Of a DNA stretch of 37,638 nt, positions 29,036-37,194 are shown one piece after another (within the stretch, counting starts at the first letter, position 1; the number at the start of each line of letters is the position of its first letter). The notes beneath the pieces are model-generated. The model saw only the letters and a list, made by a program, of their open reading frames with translations, did not search any database and was not told the origin of the DNA. The translations under genes were made by a program, and so were the position numbers. Source of the DNA: a virus; the IMG/VR virus record IMGVR_UViG_3300044699_000135, positions 1 to 37,638 of that record; one strand, 5' to 3'.

Positions 29036-29989
29036 ATGGCTATAAATAGTCCAAACAATTTACCACCAGAGGTACAACAAACTGCTGATGATGTATTGTT
29101 AGCGGTTCGTACCCCGCGCCTTATTCATAAATTAGGTGCAGTTACTAAGCGCTTGCCAGCAAAAGGCGGCGATACTTTGAGAATGTCTCGGTATGAAAGA
29201 CTACCAACAGCTGTTGTGCCATTGAGTGCTGATGGTGCGCCAATCCCAAGTACAACTTTGGAACGTGTGGACATAGATGCCACCGTCTCGATTTATGGGA
29301 TGTACTCAGCTATTAACCAAAGAGTATTTTTGCAGAACCAAGATATGGTTCTTACTGAAGTATCTGAATTAATGGGATTGTCTATGCGTATGACTGAAGA
29401 TCAGTTATCGCGTGACGCTCTTGCCGCTTCAGCTACCCAATACACCTGTAACGGTGGCTCTAATGGTGATAGTCCAACCAACCTTACATTGACAGATATT
29501 GATGAAGTTACTACTGGACTTCTTTCTGCAGATGCTTGGATGATCTTGGACCGAGAAATTGGTGAAGATCGTTTTGGTACCGCGCCAGTTCGTGATGCTT
29601 TCATTGCAATGGGGCATACAGATTTATCTAAAGATTTAAATGCGATAAATAATTTCACCCCAAAATGGAATTACCCGAACCAGTCGAGCGCTAAAGTTGG
29701 TGCTGAATGGGGTGCGGTAAATAACGTACGATTCTTCCTCTCTTCACAGGGATTGATTCGTCCGGCGGCTTCTGACTTAGGTGCAAATGTTTATTCGATA
29801 TTTGTGCAAGGTCTTGAAGCGGTTGGTTGTGTATACCAGGATAACTTCTCGGCACGCATTCTGTATCGTGGGCCTGAATTTTCTGATGCGCTGTATCAGA
29901 ACGTTACCATTGGCTACACGATGGCGGAAGTCACGCGAGTGTTGAACGATTTATGGATCTCACAAATGCTGTGCACTTTAAATACATAA
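29036..29989 (+). CDS. Major capsid protein (N4-gp56-like)
   Basis: 317 residues from 29036, where TAGGAG is correctly spaced; the in-frame start at 29012 is in the leader. The order LLAVRTPRLIHKLGAVTKRL PAKGGDTLRMSRYERLPTAV, VDIDATVSIYGMYSAINQRV FLQNQDMVLTEVSELMG and TEDQLSRDALAA follows the N4-gp56 capsid family (long helix with P--GGDT-R--RY--L, then a beta/loop region with 'ATV--YG-Y--I'). Later parts have APVRDAFIAMGHTDLSKDLN and VYSIFVQGLEAVGCVYQDNF. It forms the HK97-type capsid shell. The strong ribosome site, private promoter and leader hairpins fit high expression. Confidence 0.85.
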   Translation: MAINSPNNLPPEVQQTADDVLLAVRTPRLIHKLGAVTKRLPAKGGDTLRMSRYERLPTAVVPLSADGAPIPSTTLERVDIDATVSIYGMYSAINQRVFLQNQDMVLTEVSELMGLSMRMTEDQLSRDALAASATQYTCNGGSNGDSPTNLTLTDIDEVTTGLLSADAWMILDREIGEDRFGTAPVRDAFIAMGHTDLSKDLNAINNFTPKWNYPNQSSAKVGAEWGAVNNVRFFLSSQGLIRPAASDLGANVYSIFVQGLEAVGCVYQDNFSARILYRGPEFSDALYQNVTIGYTMAEVTRVLNDLWISQMLCTLNT

Positions 29990-29999
29990 AGGAGATCAA

Positions 30000-31127
30000 A
30001 TGTGCGATGTTTTTTCAGGAACTAATCAGGGGACTTTTATCTCCACTGGTAAAGCTAAGAACTTAATAGTACGGTCTGATATTGACTGGATGGTTGTTAG
30101 AAATATAACTATAGCAGCAGCTAATCAGACTACTGCTGTTGGTGTTGAATATTTCTGGCAGCGTGGCTTTCCTGCTGGTGCTATGTGGGAATATAAGAAG
30201 TCTAACGCAGCAGCAGCGGCTAATTTATCAGTCTATGCAACCACTGGCGGCTTTACTCTTTATAATAATACCGTTGATACCCCAGGGCCATTAATTGCTA
30301 TATCGGCTATTTCAAACGCTGCTCGACCAGTAGTGTCAACAGCTAATACCGCTGGCTTGAGTAATGGCGATGTTATACGATTGATCAATGTTACCGGTGC
30401 CCAACAAATGGGTGGCGAAGACTTTACGATCAATAGTCTTATTGCTAATACCAGTTTTGAATTAGCTAATATGCAGGCAATTGTTGCTGGTACGACAGGG
30501 TTCTACCGCAGAATACCGAACGATCCTTATTTCTATCCACCAACACGAGAAATAGCACGTATTACTCCAGGACCAAGTGCAAATACGCCATTGGCTGCTG
30601 GGCTTACGGTAGTAACATTAACGGTTACTCATAACTATACTATCGGACAAGTGGTTAGATTTATCATTCCAGCAGTAACTGCAACTACCTACGGCATGGT
30701 TGAGCTGAATGAAGTACAAGCAACCATTGTTGGTATTAACCAAGCTGATAGCACCGCTCCTTATTCGGTTAATAGTGTTGCAGCTCAATATAATACCATT
30801 ACGGTTGATGTTGATTCTACGGCGTTTACTGCATTTGCATGGCCGCTTACGGGCGATCCTGCTCATACAACTGCACAAGTGGTGCCCGTGGGTGAAAATA
30901 CAGCAGTAGCGTTAGCTGGTGGTTATATAGGGTTGGTCACCTCAACGGGTGCATCAACGGCGAGTTATGCTGCTACATTTACTGACTCAGTGAATGTGCT
31001 TGGCGACTCAGAACGTAATATTGGTGAAATTGGTATTACGCTTGCTGCAGGTGCTAATAGTCCTGCTGGTGTAGCTGGTGATGTAATTTACTGGATAGCT
31101 GGTAAATCGCGCGTTGGCGGTATTTAA
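30000..31127 (+). CDS. Virion protein with E1-FCCH-like repeats
   Basis: 375 residues. The start (MCDVFSGTNQGTFISTGKAK NLIVRSDIDWMVV) is beta-rich. Two units follow the pattern known in phages as the 'FCCH' fold: PVVSTANTAGLSNGDVIRLI NVTGAQQMGGEDFTINSLIA NTSFEL and TVTHNYTIGQVVRFIIPAVT TTYGMVELNEVQATIVGI...TITVDVDSTAFTAFAW. The second unit is paralogous to the protein at 31686. AAAGGAGATCAA is a strong ribosome site, 10 bases after the capsid gene. Probably a capsid decoration or head-tail structural protein; the fold call is from pattern. Confidence 0.6.
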   Translation: MCDVFSGTNQGTFISTGKAKNLIVRSDIDWMVVRNITIAAANQTTAVGVEYFWQRGFPAGAMWEYKKSNAAAAANLSVYATTGGFTLYNNTVDTPGPLIAISAISNAARPVVSTANTAGLSNGDVIRLINVTGAQQMGGEDFTINSLIANTSFELANMQAIVAGTTGFYRRIPNDPYFYPPTREIARITPGPSANTPLAAGLTVVTLTVTHNYTIGQVVRFIIPAVTATTYGMVELNEVQATIVGINQADSTAPYSVNSVAAQYNTITVDVDSTAFTAFAWPLTGDPAHTTAQVVPVGENTAVALAGGYIGLVTSTGASTASYAATFTDSVNVLGDSERNIGEIGITLAAGANSPAGVAGDVIYWIAGKSRVGGI

Positions 31128-31141
31128 TTAATACTACTATG

Positions 31142-31169
31142 GTAGGCAGGGGGAAAACTTCCTGCCTAC
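31142..31169 (+). promoter_or_regulatory. Perfect intergenic hairpin without a T-run
   Basis: GTAGGCAGG (31142-31150) pairs with CCTGCCTAC (31161-31169), 10-base loop GGGAAAACTT, followed by TCCTTAGGGA and not by Ts. It may be an attenuator or an mRNA processing or stability element between structural genes. Confidence 0.5.
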
Positions 31170-31185
31170 TCCTTAGGGAATTACT

Positions 31186-31674
31186 ATGACAACAAAAGAT
31201 GGTTTAGAGGTTGTACCTCGTAAAGTGCTAGAAGATAAGAAGAAAACAAAAGAAGATGCGTTCAAAGCACGTGAAGCGCGTCGTGAACGAGATAATGAGC
31301 TCATTACGGGCATATTTAGATATATCGAACGACCAGGCAATGCCCTACGATTTCGCTTTAAGAAATATGCTGGCGATGATTATAAACAATATAAGCTTAT
31401 TGATGGTGAACGGTATAAACTACCTCGTATGGTTGCGCGCCACTTAAATAAAGATGTCTATTATATGAAGTATAAGCATATCCCTGGTTTTGGGGGCATG
31501 CAGGGTGGTGTAGCACCAGAAGGAAATAGATTTAATGATGGCCTGTATACCTCTGATAAGGGAATGCACTTTCAGGAAAAGGTTCATCGTTGTGAATTTA
31601 GATCACTTGAATTCTCGGATGAAGATTTGGATGCATCACCACCGAACATCACGATGGTAACTGCTTACCGATAA
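31186..31674 (+). CDS. Basic protein of the head-tail module
   Basis: 162 residues. N-terminal charged helix (KVLEDKKKTKEDAFKAREAR RERD), then FRYIERPGNALRFRFKKYAG DDYKQYKLIDGERYKLPRMV ARHLNKD, and YKHIPGFGG...FQEKVHRCEFRSLEF. This layout recurs in uncharacterised proteins next to phage capsid genes. There is no known catalytic motif. An AGGGA ribosome site precedes it. Minor virion or assembly role inferred from context. Confidence 0.6.
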   Translation: MTTKDGLEVVPRKVLEDKKKTKEDAFKAREARRERDNELITGIFRYIERPGNALRFRFKKYAGDDYKQYKLIDGERYKLPRMVARHLNKDVYYMKYKHIPGFGGMQGGVAPEGNRFNDGLYTSDKGMHFQEKVHRCEFRSLEFSDEDLDASPPNITMVTAYR

Positions 31675-31685
31675 AAAGGACTGCC

Positions 31686-32075
31686 ATGCCATATTATGGT
31701 GCTATACAATATCCTATTTATAAGCCAGCTGTTCGGGATATATTATCGATAACACAAGCGTTTCCAGCCGTCATTACCACTACCTTTGACGGGACAACTC
31801 CGGGTGACCATAGTTACCTTTCGGGACTTATTGTGCGATTAATTATTCCGAACAATTATGGCATGGTTCAACTCAATCAAATGGTTTTTACCATCACGGT
31901 GCTGAGTGCTTCAACGTTTTCAATACCTATTGATACCCAGTTATTTGATGCCTTTGTTATACCTGTTGAAGTAGCGAATCAGCCATTGTTTAATCCTGCA
32001 CAAGTTGTACCGGTTGGTGAAGAAACAGATACCTTAAAAATGACATTTAGAAATGTGTTAACACCAGAATTTTAG
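31686..32075 (+). CDS. Small virion protein paralogous to the end of the FCCH-like protein
   Basis: 129 residues. SGLIVRLIIPNNYGMVQLNQ MVFTITVLSASTFSIPIDTQ LFDAF and FNPAQVVPVGEETDTL align with the last unit of the 30000 protein (GQVVRFIIPA...YGMVELNEVQATI, TITVDVDSTAFTAF, TTAQVVPVGENTA). It probably arose by partial duplication and may bind the same structural partner. AAAAGGA precedes the ATG. Confidence 0.65.
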   Translation: MPYYGAIQYPIYKPAVRDILSITQAFPAVITTTFDGTTPGDHSYLSGLIVRLIIPNNYGMVQLNQMVFTITVLSASTFSIPIDTQLFDAFVIPVEVANQPLFNPAQVVPVGEETDTLKMTFRNVLTPEF

Positions 32076-32085
32076 GAGATGAGTA

Positions 32086-33138
32086 ATGAGCGATTCTACG
32101 TTAAGCGCAATACGGCAAAAGGTCCGTAGATTGACTCGCACTCCTTCTGAGGCGCAGTTAACCACCCCGGAACTTGACCAGTATATAAACACTGCCGTAT
32201 TGTATGATTTTCCTGGTCATTTACGATTATTTTCTTTAAGAACTAATTTAACCTTTTACACGCAGCCAGGAGTCGATGTTTATCGCACTAATACAACTGA
32301 CCCGCTTGATCCACTTTATAATTTTCAAAACAAATATATAGCGGTACACCCGCCCGTATTTATTGCTGGTGTACAAGCATTCTTTACCCAATGGAGGGAT
32401 GTATTCTATGGACAATGGCCGCAAACTAATGCAGTGGTTGATACTCTCCTTGATGGTGATGGTAGCACTGGGCCTTTTGTGGGAATCGTACCGAGCTTTC
32501 CGCCAACAGGAACGCCGGTTGGTACTAATTCGGGTCGTATCCTCCAAAACAGCGTAATATTCACGGCTTTGGATATTTCTGGTACTGCTATGGTTATTGT
32601 TGATTACCCGGTATCTAACGTTTTAGGTGCTTTAGGGTTGCCTAACGAGCCGCAGACATTGCCATCGCCTTATGGTGATATTAATTATCAGACTGGTGCA
32701 TTCACGCTGAATTTTCCTTCAGCAACTATGAGTGGCATTGCTAACCCGATCTATGTGGAATATATAGCCTATGTACCTGGTAAGCCAATAAGCGTGTTGT
32801 ACTATGATAATCAATTTACTTTACGCCCTGTACCTGATAAATCATACCCCGTACAAATCGAAGTGGATATCAGACCTACGGAATTACTTGACCAAGCTGT
32901 TTCCCCGCAAATAGAGCAGTGGTGGCAATTTATATCGATTTTAGCAAGTAAGAAAATATTCGAGGACCGCATGGATATGGATAGTGTACAGATGCTTATG
33001 CCATCATTGCGGGAGCAAATGAACTTAGTAAATAGAACTTCATTAGTCCAACAAGCAAATATGAGAACGGTAACCATTTACACGCAAGGTCGCCAATACT
33101 GGGGCTGGGGTGGTTGGGGGCCTAATTTTCCATTTTAA
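32086..33138 (+). CDS. Head-tail adaptor protein
   Basis: 350 residues. The start LSAIRQKVRRLTRTPSEAQL TTPELDQYINTAVLYDFPGH LRLFSLRTN is the typical N-terminal bundle of podovirus adaptor/connector proteins (R--VR-LT--PS--QLT---L--YIN--Y--DFP). The middle is beta-rich, including a unit YPVSNVLGALGLPNEPQT...PYGDINYQTGAFTLNF. The end has EQWWQFISILASKKIFEDRM and a Trp/Gly-rich tail. It would sit under the portal and join it to the tail hub. AGGAGATGAGTA is the ribosome site. Confidence 0.7.
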   Translation: MSDSTLSAIRQKVRRLTRTPSEAQLTTPELDQYINTAVLYDFPGHLRLFSLRTNLTFYTQPGVDVYRTNTTDPLDPLYNFQNKYIAVHPPVFIAGVQAFFTQWRDVFYGQWPQTNAVVDTLLDGDGSTGPFVGIVPSFPPTGTPVGTNSGRILQNSVIFTALDISGTAMVIVDYPVSNVLGALGLPNEPQTLPSPYGDINYQTGAFTLNFPSATMSGIANPIYVEYIAYVPGKPISVLYYDNQFTLRPVPDKSYPVQIEVDIRPTELLDQAVSPQIEQWWQFISILASKKIFEDRMDMDSVQMLMPSLREQMNLVNRTSLVQQANMRTVTIYTQGRQYWGWGGWGPNFPF

Positions 33139-33151
33139 TTAAGGATATAAC

Positions 33152-33736
33152 ATGCCAATGACGCTTAATGACGTGCCGACCGCTTCGCAGACCTTAGCTG
33201 AGACACAACCTCTTATACGAGGAAACTTTAATACGATAGATACGGCTTTTAAGATTGATCACATCGAATACAACTTAAGTAATACTGGCGATCAAGGCAA
33301 GCACAACCAAGTCACCTTTCCGTTGCATGTTGGGGCTATTTCGTTTGCGGTAAATGAAATTGGATTATTTAATCAGAATGCAGCTCCTACATCTATTCCT
33401 GATATATGGTTGAAGCGGGGTGCTGCAGCTGCTTATCCAATGACTGGTCGATTATCGGCGAATGATGGATGGTCTTTTTGGCCTTCGGGAATATTTGTTC
33501 AGTGGGGACAGAGTTCTTGTACTACGAGTGGGACAACTACTTTTTTTCCTACAAGTTTTGCCGCTGCGCCATATTCGGTAATTATATCTCAGCGTTACGG
33601 ATCTGCTGGTGATAATACATCTCATCAAGTGGTTATTAGTGATACGCCAACAGCAACTACTGCAACTGGATTTAGTGCAAAAAGTACCGGTGCAAATGCA
33701 TCATTTTATTGGTTTGCTATTGGCGTTGCACCTTAA
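33152..33736 (+). CDS. Tail protein with gp53-like C-terminal domain
   Basis: 194 residues. The start MPMTLNDVPTASQTLAETQP LIRGNFNTIDTAFKIDH is the usual helix of small tail-tip proteins. The end SANDGWSFWPSGIFVQWGQS...FFPTSFAAAPYSVIISQRYG...GFSAKSTGANASFYWFAIG is the compact domain known from phage fibre tips (G---P-G---QWG...F-YW-AIG, gp53-like C-terminal). It is likely part of a receptor-binding or tail-tip structure, lying between adaptor and large tail protein. Confidence 0.7.
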   Translation: MPMTLNDVPTASQTLAETQPLIRGNFNTIDTAFKIDHIEYNLSNTGDQGKHNQVTFPLHVGAISFAVNEIGLFNQNAAPTSIPDIWLKRGAAAAYPMTGRLSANDGWSFWPSGIFVQWGQSSCTTSGTTTFFPTSFAAAPYSVIISQRYGSAGDNTSHQVVISDTPTATTATGFSAKSTGANASFYWFAIGVAP

Positions 33737-33745
33737 AGGAATACT

Positions 33746-36016
33746 ATGCCTACAGATCGTTTTTTTATAGCACCGTTTGAGGGGAATTCTGGTCTACAGA
33801 AGGACCGTAAGCCCTTTATGATAATGGACCAAGCATTCGACGAGCTTAATAATGCGTACTGTTGGCGTGGTCGCATACGAAAACGATTTGGCTCGCGTTG
33901 GTTTGGAGAGAATCAGCAATCAAGTAGATTGCGTATTAATGTTGGTACGACTAACGGTGCTGGCGCGTTAGCAGCTATAGTTCCTGGTGCTAGCGGTGCA
34001 ATAGGCCAACTATTTTCTATTGGTGCTGATAATTTATTTACCGTATGGCAAGCTAACGGCAGCATGTTAATTGATGGCACTGCAGCCACTGCAACTTTTA
34101 ATACCGCGACAGGAGCATTTTCTTTTACTGGTACTGACGCATTAACAGTAGTCTATTGGTATCCTGCATTGCCCGTTATGGGGCTTGCTACTTTTGAGAA
34201 TGCTGCGGTTAATAATGAGCCATTAATAGCTTTTGATACACGGTTTTCCTATGAATATGCCAGTACCGGGTGGGAACGATTAGCACTCGAAACGAATGCT
34301 GGGGATGCAACCTGGACGGGAAGTGATTCCCAATTTTTTTGGTTTACTACCTACACAGGGGTCAATGCTTCTGATTATGCCTTATTTGTTACCAATTTTA
34401 ATGAGTTAGAGCCTAATTTTATGCGGTACTTGTTTGGTTATCCAACTGGTACCTGGAATACTTTTCGACCACAATTGAATTCGGCAGGAACTTTGTTTCT
34501 TAATTCTGCACGAATATTAATACCCTTCAAGAATAGAATGCTTGCCTTCAATGTATGGGAAGGAACTGACGCAGCGCTTCCTGCTCCTCAGGTACAGTAT
34601 GCATTTCGTATGAGATATTCAGCTATTGGATCTCCAATTGATAATGCTGGGGCTACTTATTTTCCGTGGGCTCAGGACGTACCTGCTCCTAATGGTGGTG
34701 GTGGTCGTGATTGTCCTACGCTTGAGGCTATTGTTACCGTACAGTTTGTTAAAGATAGACTTATTGTGTTCTGTGAAGAATCAACCTGGGAAATTGTTTA
34801 TACCGGCAACCAGCAATCGCCATTTGTGTGGCAGCAAATCAATTCTGAACTTGGTGCTGAGTCTACCTTTTCAGTTGTTCCCTTTGATAAAGTAGCTATT
34901 GGTGTTGGTAATGTTGGTGTAGTTGCTTGTACCGGTACCAACGTAGACCGTATTGACGACAAGATTCCTGACGAAGTGTTCAAGATTCACAATGATAATG
35001 ATGGGCCAGAACGGGTATATGGTATTCGTGATTATACTACCGAGATGATCTACTGGACATTCCCTAGTATGTTAGCAAATACTGACTTTCCGTTTCCTAG
35101 TAAAGTACTGGTTTACAATTACAAAAATGGTACCTGGTCATTTAATGATGATTCTATTACCGCTTTTGGCTATTATCAGCCAATAACGGGTATTACCTGG
35201 AGTTCTACTACCGTAGAATGGGAAGATGAAATAGGCTGGAGCTCAGGATCAATTCAGGGCCTCTTTAGGCAGGTGGTGGCAGGTAATCAGCAGGGATGGG
35301 TATTTATCGTTGATCCTGATGAGACTCAGAATGAATTAGTGTTGCAAATTACTAATATTACTATTCCAGTACCTGGTAGCAATAATCTAGTAATAACTGC
35401 CATCAATCACAATCTGCGTAGCGGAGATTATGTCTATTTTGATGATGTTACCTCTAATGACAATCTTGATTTTCTCAACAATGAGATATTTTTAGTCAGA
35501 GCGTCGGTTCCAGAAAATCCTAATACCTTTCAAATTACCTTTACTGACACTTTAGGAACTATTCTTGCCGGTACTTATTTTGGTGGTGGCACGCTTGCTC
35601 GGGTGAGCAATATTCAGATAAAAACAAAACAATATAATTTCTACATGAATGAAGACCGGAATGCTTATGTGTCTAAAGTAGACTTTTTAGTTGATAAGAC
35701 TGAGTTTGGTCAGATACAGGTAGATTTTTATATATCCACCTCAGAGTTATCGATGATTGATGAGAGTAATGTAGCTGGTACTGGATCTCTTTTAGGAACT
35801 TCTATTCTCGAAACATATCCATACACCACGGTTCCCTTTGAAAGTTCAGCGCGGCAATTATGGCATCCTTTGTACTTTCAGGCTGATGGTGAATTTATAC
35901 AGTTGAATATGCAGTTGAATGATGCGCAGATGAGAAATAGATTGGTTCGTGGAGCTGGGTTCCAACTCCACGCGATGACGTTCTTCGTGACAAAAACTGC
36001 TTCAAGGAGTCAATAA
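33746..36016 (+). CDS. Large tail/stabilisation protein (P22 gp10-like)
   Basis: 756 residues, the largest protein. It starts TDRFFIAPFEGNSGLQKDRK PFMIMDQAFDELNNAYCWRG RIRKRFG, the typical beginning of this podovirus family, and contains a beta-propeller-like middle: NRMLAFNVWEG, VQFVKDRLIVFCEESTWEIV YTGNQQSPFVWQQINSELGA ESTFSVVPFDKVAIGVGNVG, DKIPDEVFKIHNDNDGPERV YGIRDYTTEMIYWTFPS. An FCCH-like unit is inserted (ITAINHNLRSGDYVYFDDVT). These proteins plug the portal after packaging and form the tail hub. Overlaps the next gene's start by one base. Confidence 0.72.
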   Translation: MPTDRFFIAPFEGNSGLQKDRKPFMIMDQAFDELNNAYCWRGRIRKRFGSRWFGENQQSSRLRINVGTTNGAGALAAIVPGASGAIGQLFSIGADNLFTVWQANGSMLIDGTAATATFNTATGAFSFTGTDALTVVYWYPALPVMGLATFENAAVNNEPLIAFDTRFSYEYASTGWERLALETNAGDATWTGSDSQFFWFTTYTGVNASDYALFVTNFNELEPNFMRYLFGYPTGTWNTFRPQLNSAGTLFLNSARILIPFKNRMLAFNVWEGTDAALPAPQVQYAFRMRYSAIGSPIDNAGATYFPWAQDVPAPNGGGGRDCPTLEAIVTVQFVKDRLIVFCEESTWEIVYTGNQQSPFVWQQINSELGAESTFSVVPFDKVAIGVGNVGVVACTGTNVDRIDDKIPDEVFKIHNDNDGPERVYGIRDYTTEMIYWTFPSMLANTDFPFPSKVLVYNYKNGTWSFNDDSITAFGYYQPITGITWSSTTVEWEDEIGWSSGSIQGLFRQVVAGNQQGWVFIVDPDETQNELVLQITNITIPVPGSNNLVITAINHNLRSGDYVYFDDVTSNDNLDFLNNEIFLVRASVPENPNTFQITFTDTLGTILAGTYFGGGTLARVSNIQIKTKQYNFYMNEDRNAYVSKVDFLVDKTEFGQIQVDFYISTSELSMIDESNVAGTGSLLGTSILETYPYTTVPFESSARQLWHPLYFQADGEFIQLNMQLNDAQMRNRLVRGAGFQLHAMTFFVTKTASRSQ

Positions 36017-36561
36017 TGCCAGGATTTCTCCCTAATCAGTTAGAAGACACGGGACTGTATATACCAACGACTGATGTATATGAAGTCAGTCGTATTGGTG
36101 AGGTTGATGTTAATAGTGAAGAGTTCAAGCTGCTTCTTATTCGTCTCTATCAGAACTTAAACTCAATTGTTTTAGCGCTAAACCTTAAAGACTCGGCTAT
36201 GTATGTTGAGAATCAATTTATAACCGGTCAAGTGTTTTTCTCTATTGATCCAGTCAATCCTGATAACTTACGTAACACCTTCAGGATCGTTATAGACATG
36301 GGCCCCCTTGCAGCCGGCGTTAATACGGTGGCGCATGGCCTTACCGTTCAATCTACCTGGCAATTTACGCGTATTTATGGTACGGCAACCAACTATGTTG
36401 CTGGTGCTGCTGCTGGTGATTATTATCCATTGCCTTGGGCTTCTGCTGGTGGCGCTACCAACATAGAATTAAAAGTTAACAATCAGAATGTTGTTATCAC
36501 CAATAATAGTGGGGTAACCTTTGCTAAGTGTTATGTGATTTTAGAATGGTTAAAAGCCTAA
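36016..36561 (+). CDS. Small tail protein
   Basis: 181 residues. N-terminal helix-containing part (MPGFLPNQLEDTGLYIPTTD, FKLLLIRLYQNLNSIVLALN LKDSAMY), then a beta-rich domain (FRIVIDMGPLAAGVNTVAHG...QFTRIYGTAT...IELKVNNQNVVITNNSGVTF AKCYVILEWLKA). This two-part plan occurs in tail proteins beside gp10-like genes. It starts one base inside the preceding stop (TAATG), so its production is tied to it. No named family. Confidence 0.62.
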   Translation: MPGFLPNQLEDTGLYIPTTDVYEVSRIGEVDVNSEEFKLLLIRLYQNLNSIVLALNLKDSAMYVENQFITGQVFFSIDPVNPDNLRNTFRIVIDMGPLAAGVNTVAHGLTVQSTWQFTRIYGTATNYVAGAAAGDYYPLPWASAGGATNIELKVNNQNVVITNNSGVTFAKCYVILEWLKA

Positions 36562-36570
36562 GGAGTAATA

Positions 36571-37194
36571 ATGGCATTTGAACAGAATCAAGCATTGATG
36601 CAGTTGCTAAAGCCTGGTTATGGTATTCAACAGCAACAATACAATCCTCTACAGCGGCAACAACAGGGCCCTATGATGCATATGCAATCAGCGCCATCGC
36701 AAAAAGGCTGGTGGGGGAATCTTATGGAGACTTTATTTGGTCAAGATCCTCAGTATGGCTACTCGTCAGATTATACCCCGTATCAGCGTCAAGGATTCCA
36801 GGATCTATTCAATCAAGGAATGCAGAATCTCAATGATCCTTATGCAGGTTTTGGCGATATTGAAAATTATGCTAAAGACTTCTACCAGAACCAATTAGTT
36901 CCTGGCGTTGCTAACCGATTTACTAATATGGGTGGTGGTGCATTAAGCTCTCCTGATTTTGCCAAGCAGTTAGGCGCTGCTGGTACCGGATTAGCTTCTC
37001 AGTTAGCACAGCATAAGATTGGCTATGGCCAACAGAATAGACAATTTGGCTTACAGCAAGCCCAATTGGGATTAACGCCGCAGTATCAAAGCTTTCAGAC
37101 GCCTGCTACTGGTGGGGTATTAGGCGGCTTATTAGGCGCAGCGCCACAACTAGCTAATACGGGTATTAGATATGGTTTAATGAGGGGATTATAA
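36571..37194 (+). CDS. Putative internal virion / ejection protein
   Basis: 207 residues, Gln/Gly-rich: LKPGYGIQQQQYNPLQRQQQ, GWWGNLMETLFGQDPQYGYS, YTPYQRQGFQDLFNQGMQNL, then FYQNQLVPGVANRFTNMGGG ALSSPDFAKQLGAAGTGLAS QLAQHKIGYGQQNRQFGLQQ and a hydrophobic Gly-rich end (GGVLGGLLGAAPQLANTGI). Such Gln/Gly/Ala composition with a late amphipathic helix is found in phage ejection proteins that leave the head with the DNA. Its stop overlaps the next start (TAATG). Confidence 0.6.
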   Translation: MAFEQNQALMQLLKPGYGIQQQQYNPLQRQQQGPMMHMQSAPSQKGWWGNLMETLFGQDPQYGYSSDYTPYQRQGFQDLFNQGMQNLNDPYAGFGDIENYAKDFYQNQLVPGVANRFTNMGGGALSSPDFAKQLGAAGTGLASQLAQHKIGYGQQNRQFGLQQAQLGLTPQYQSFQTPATGGVLGGLLGAAPQLANTGIRYGLMRGL

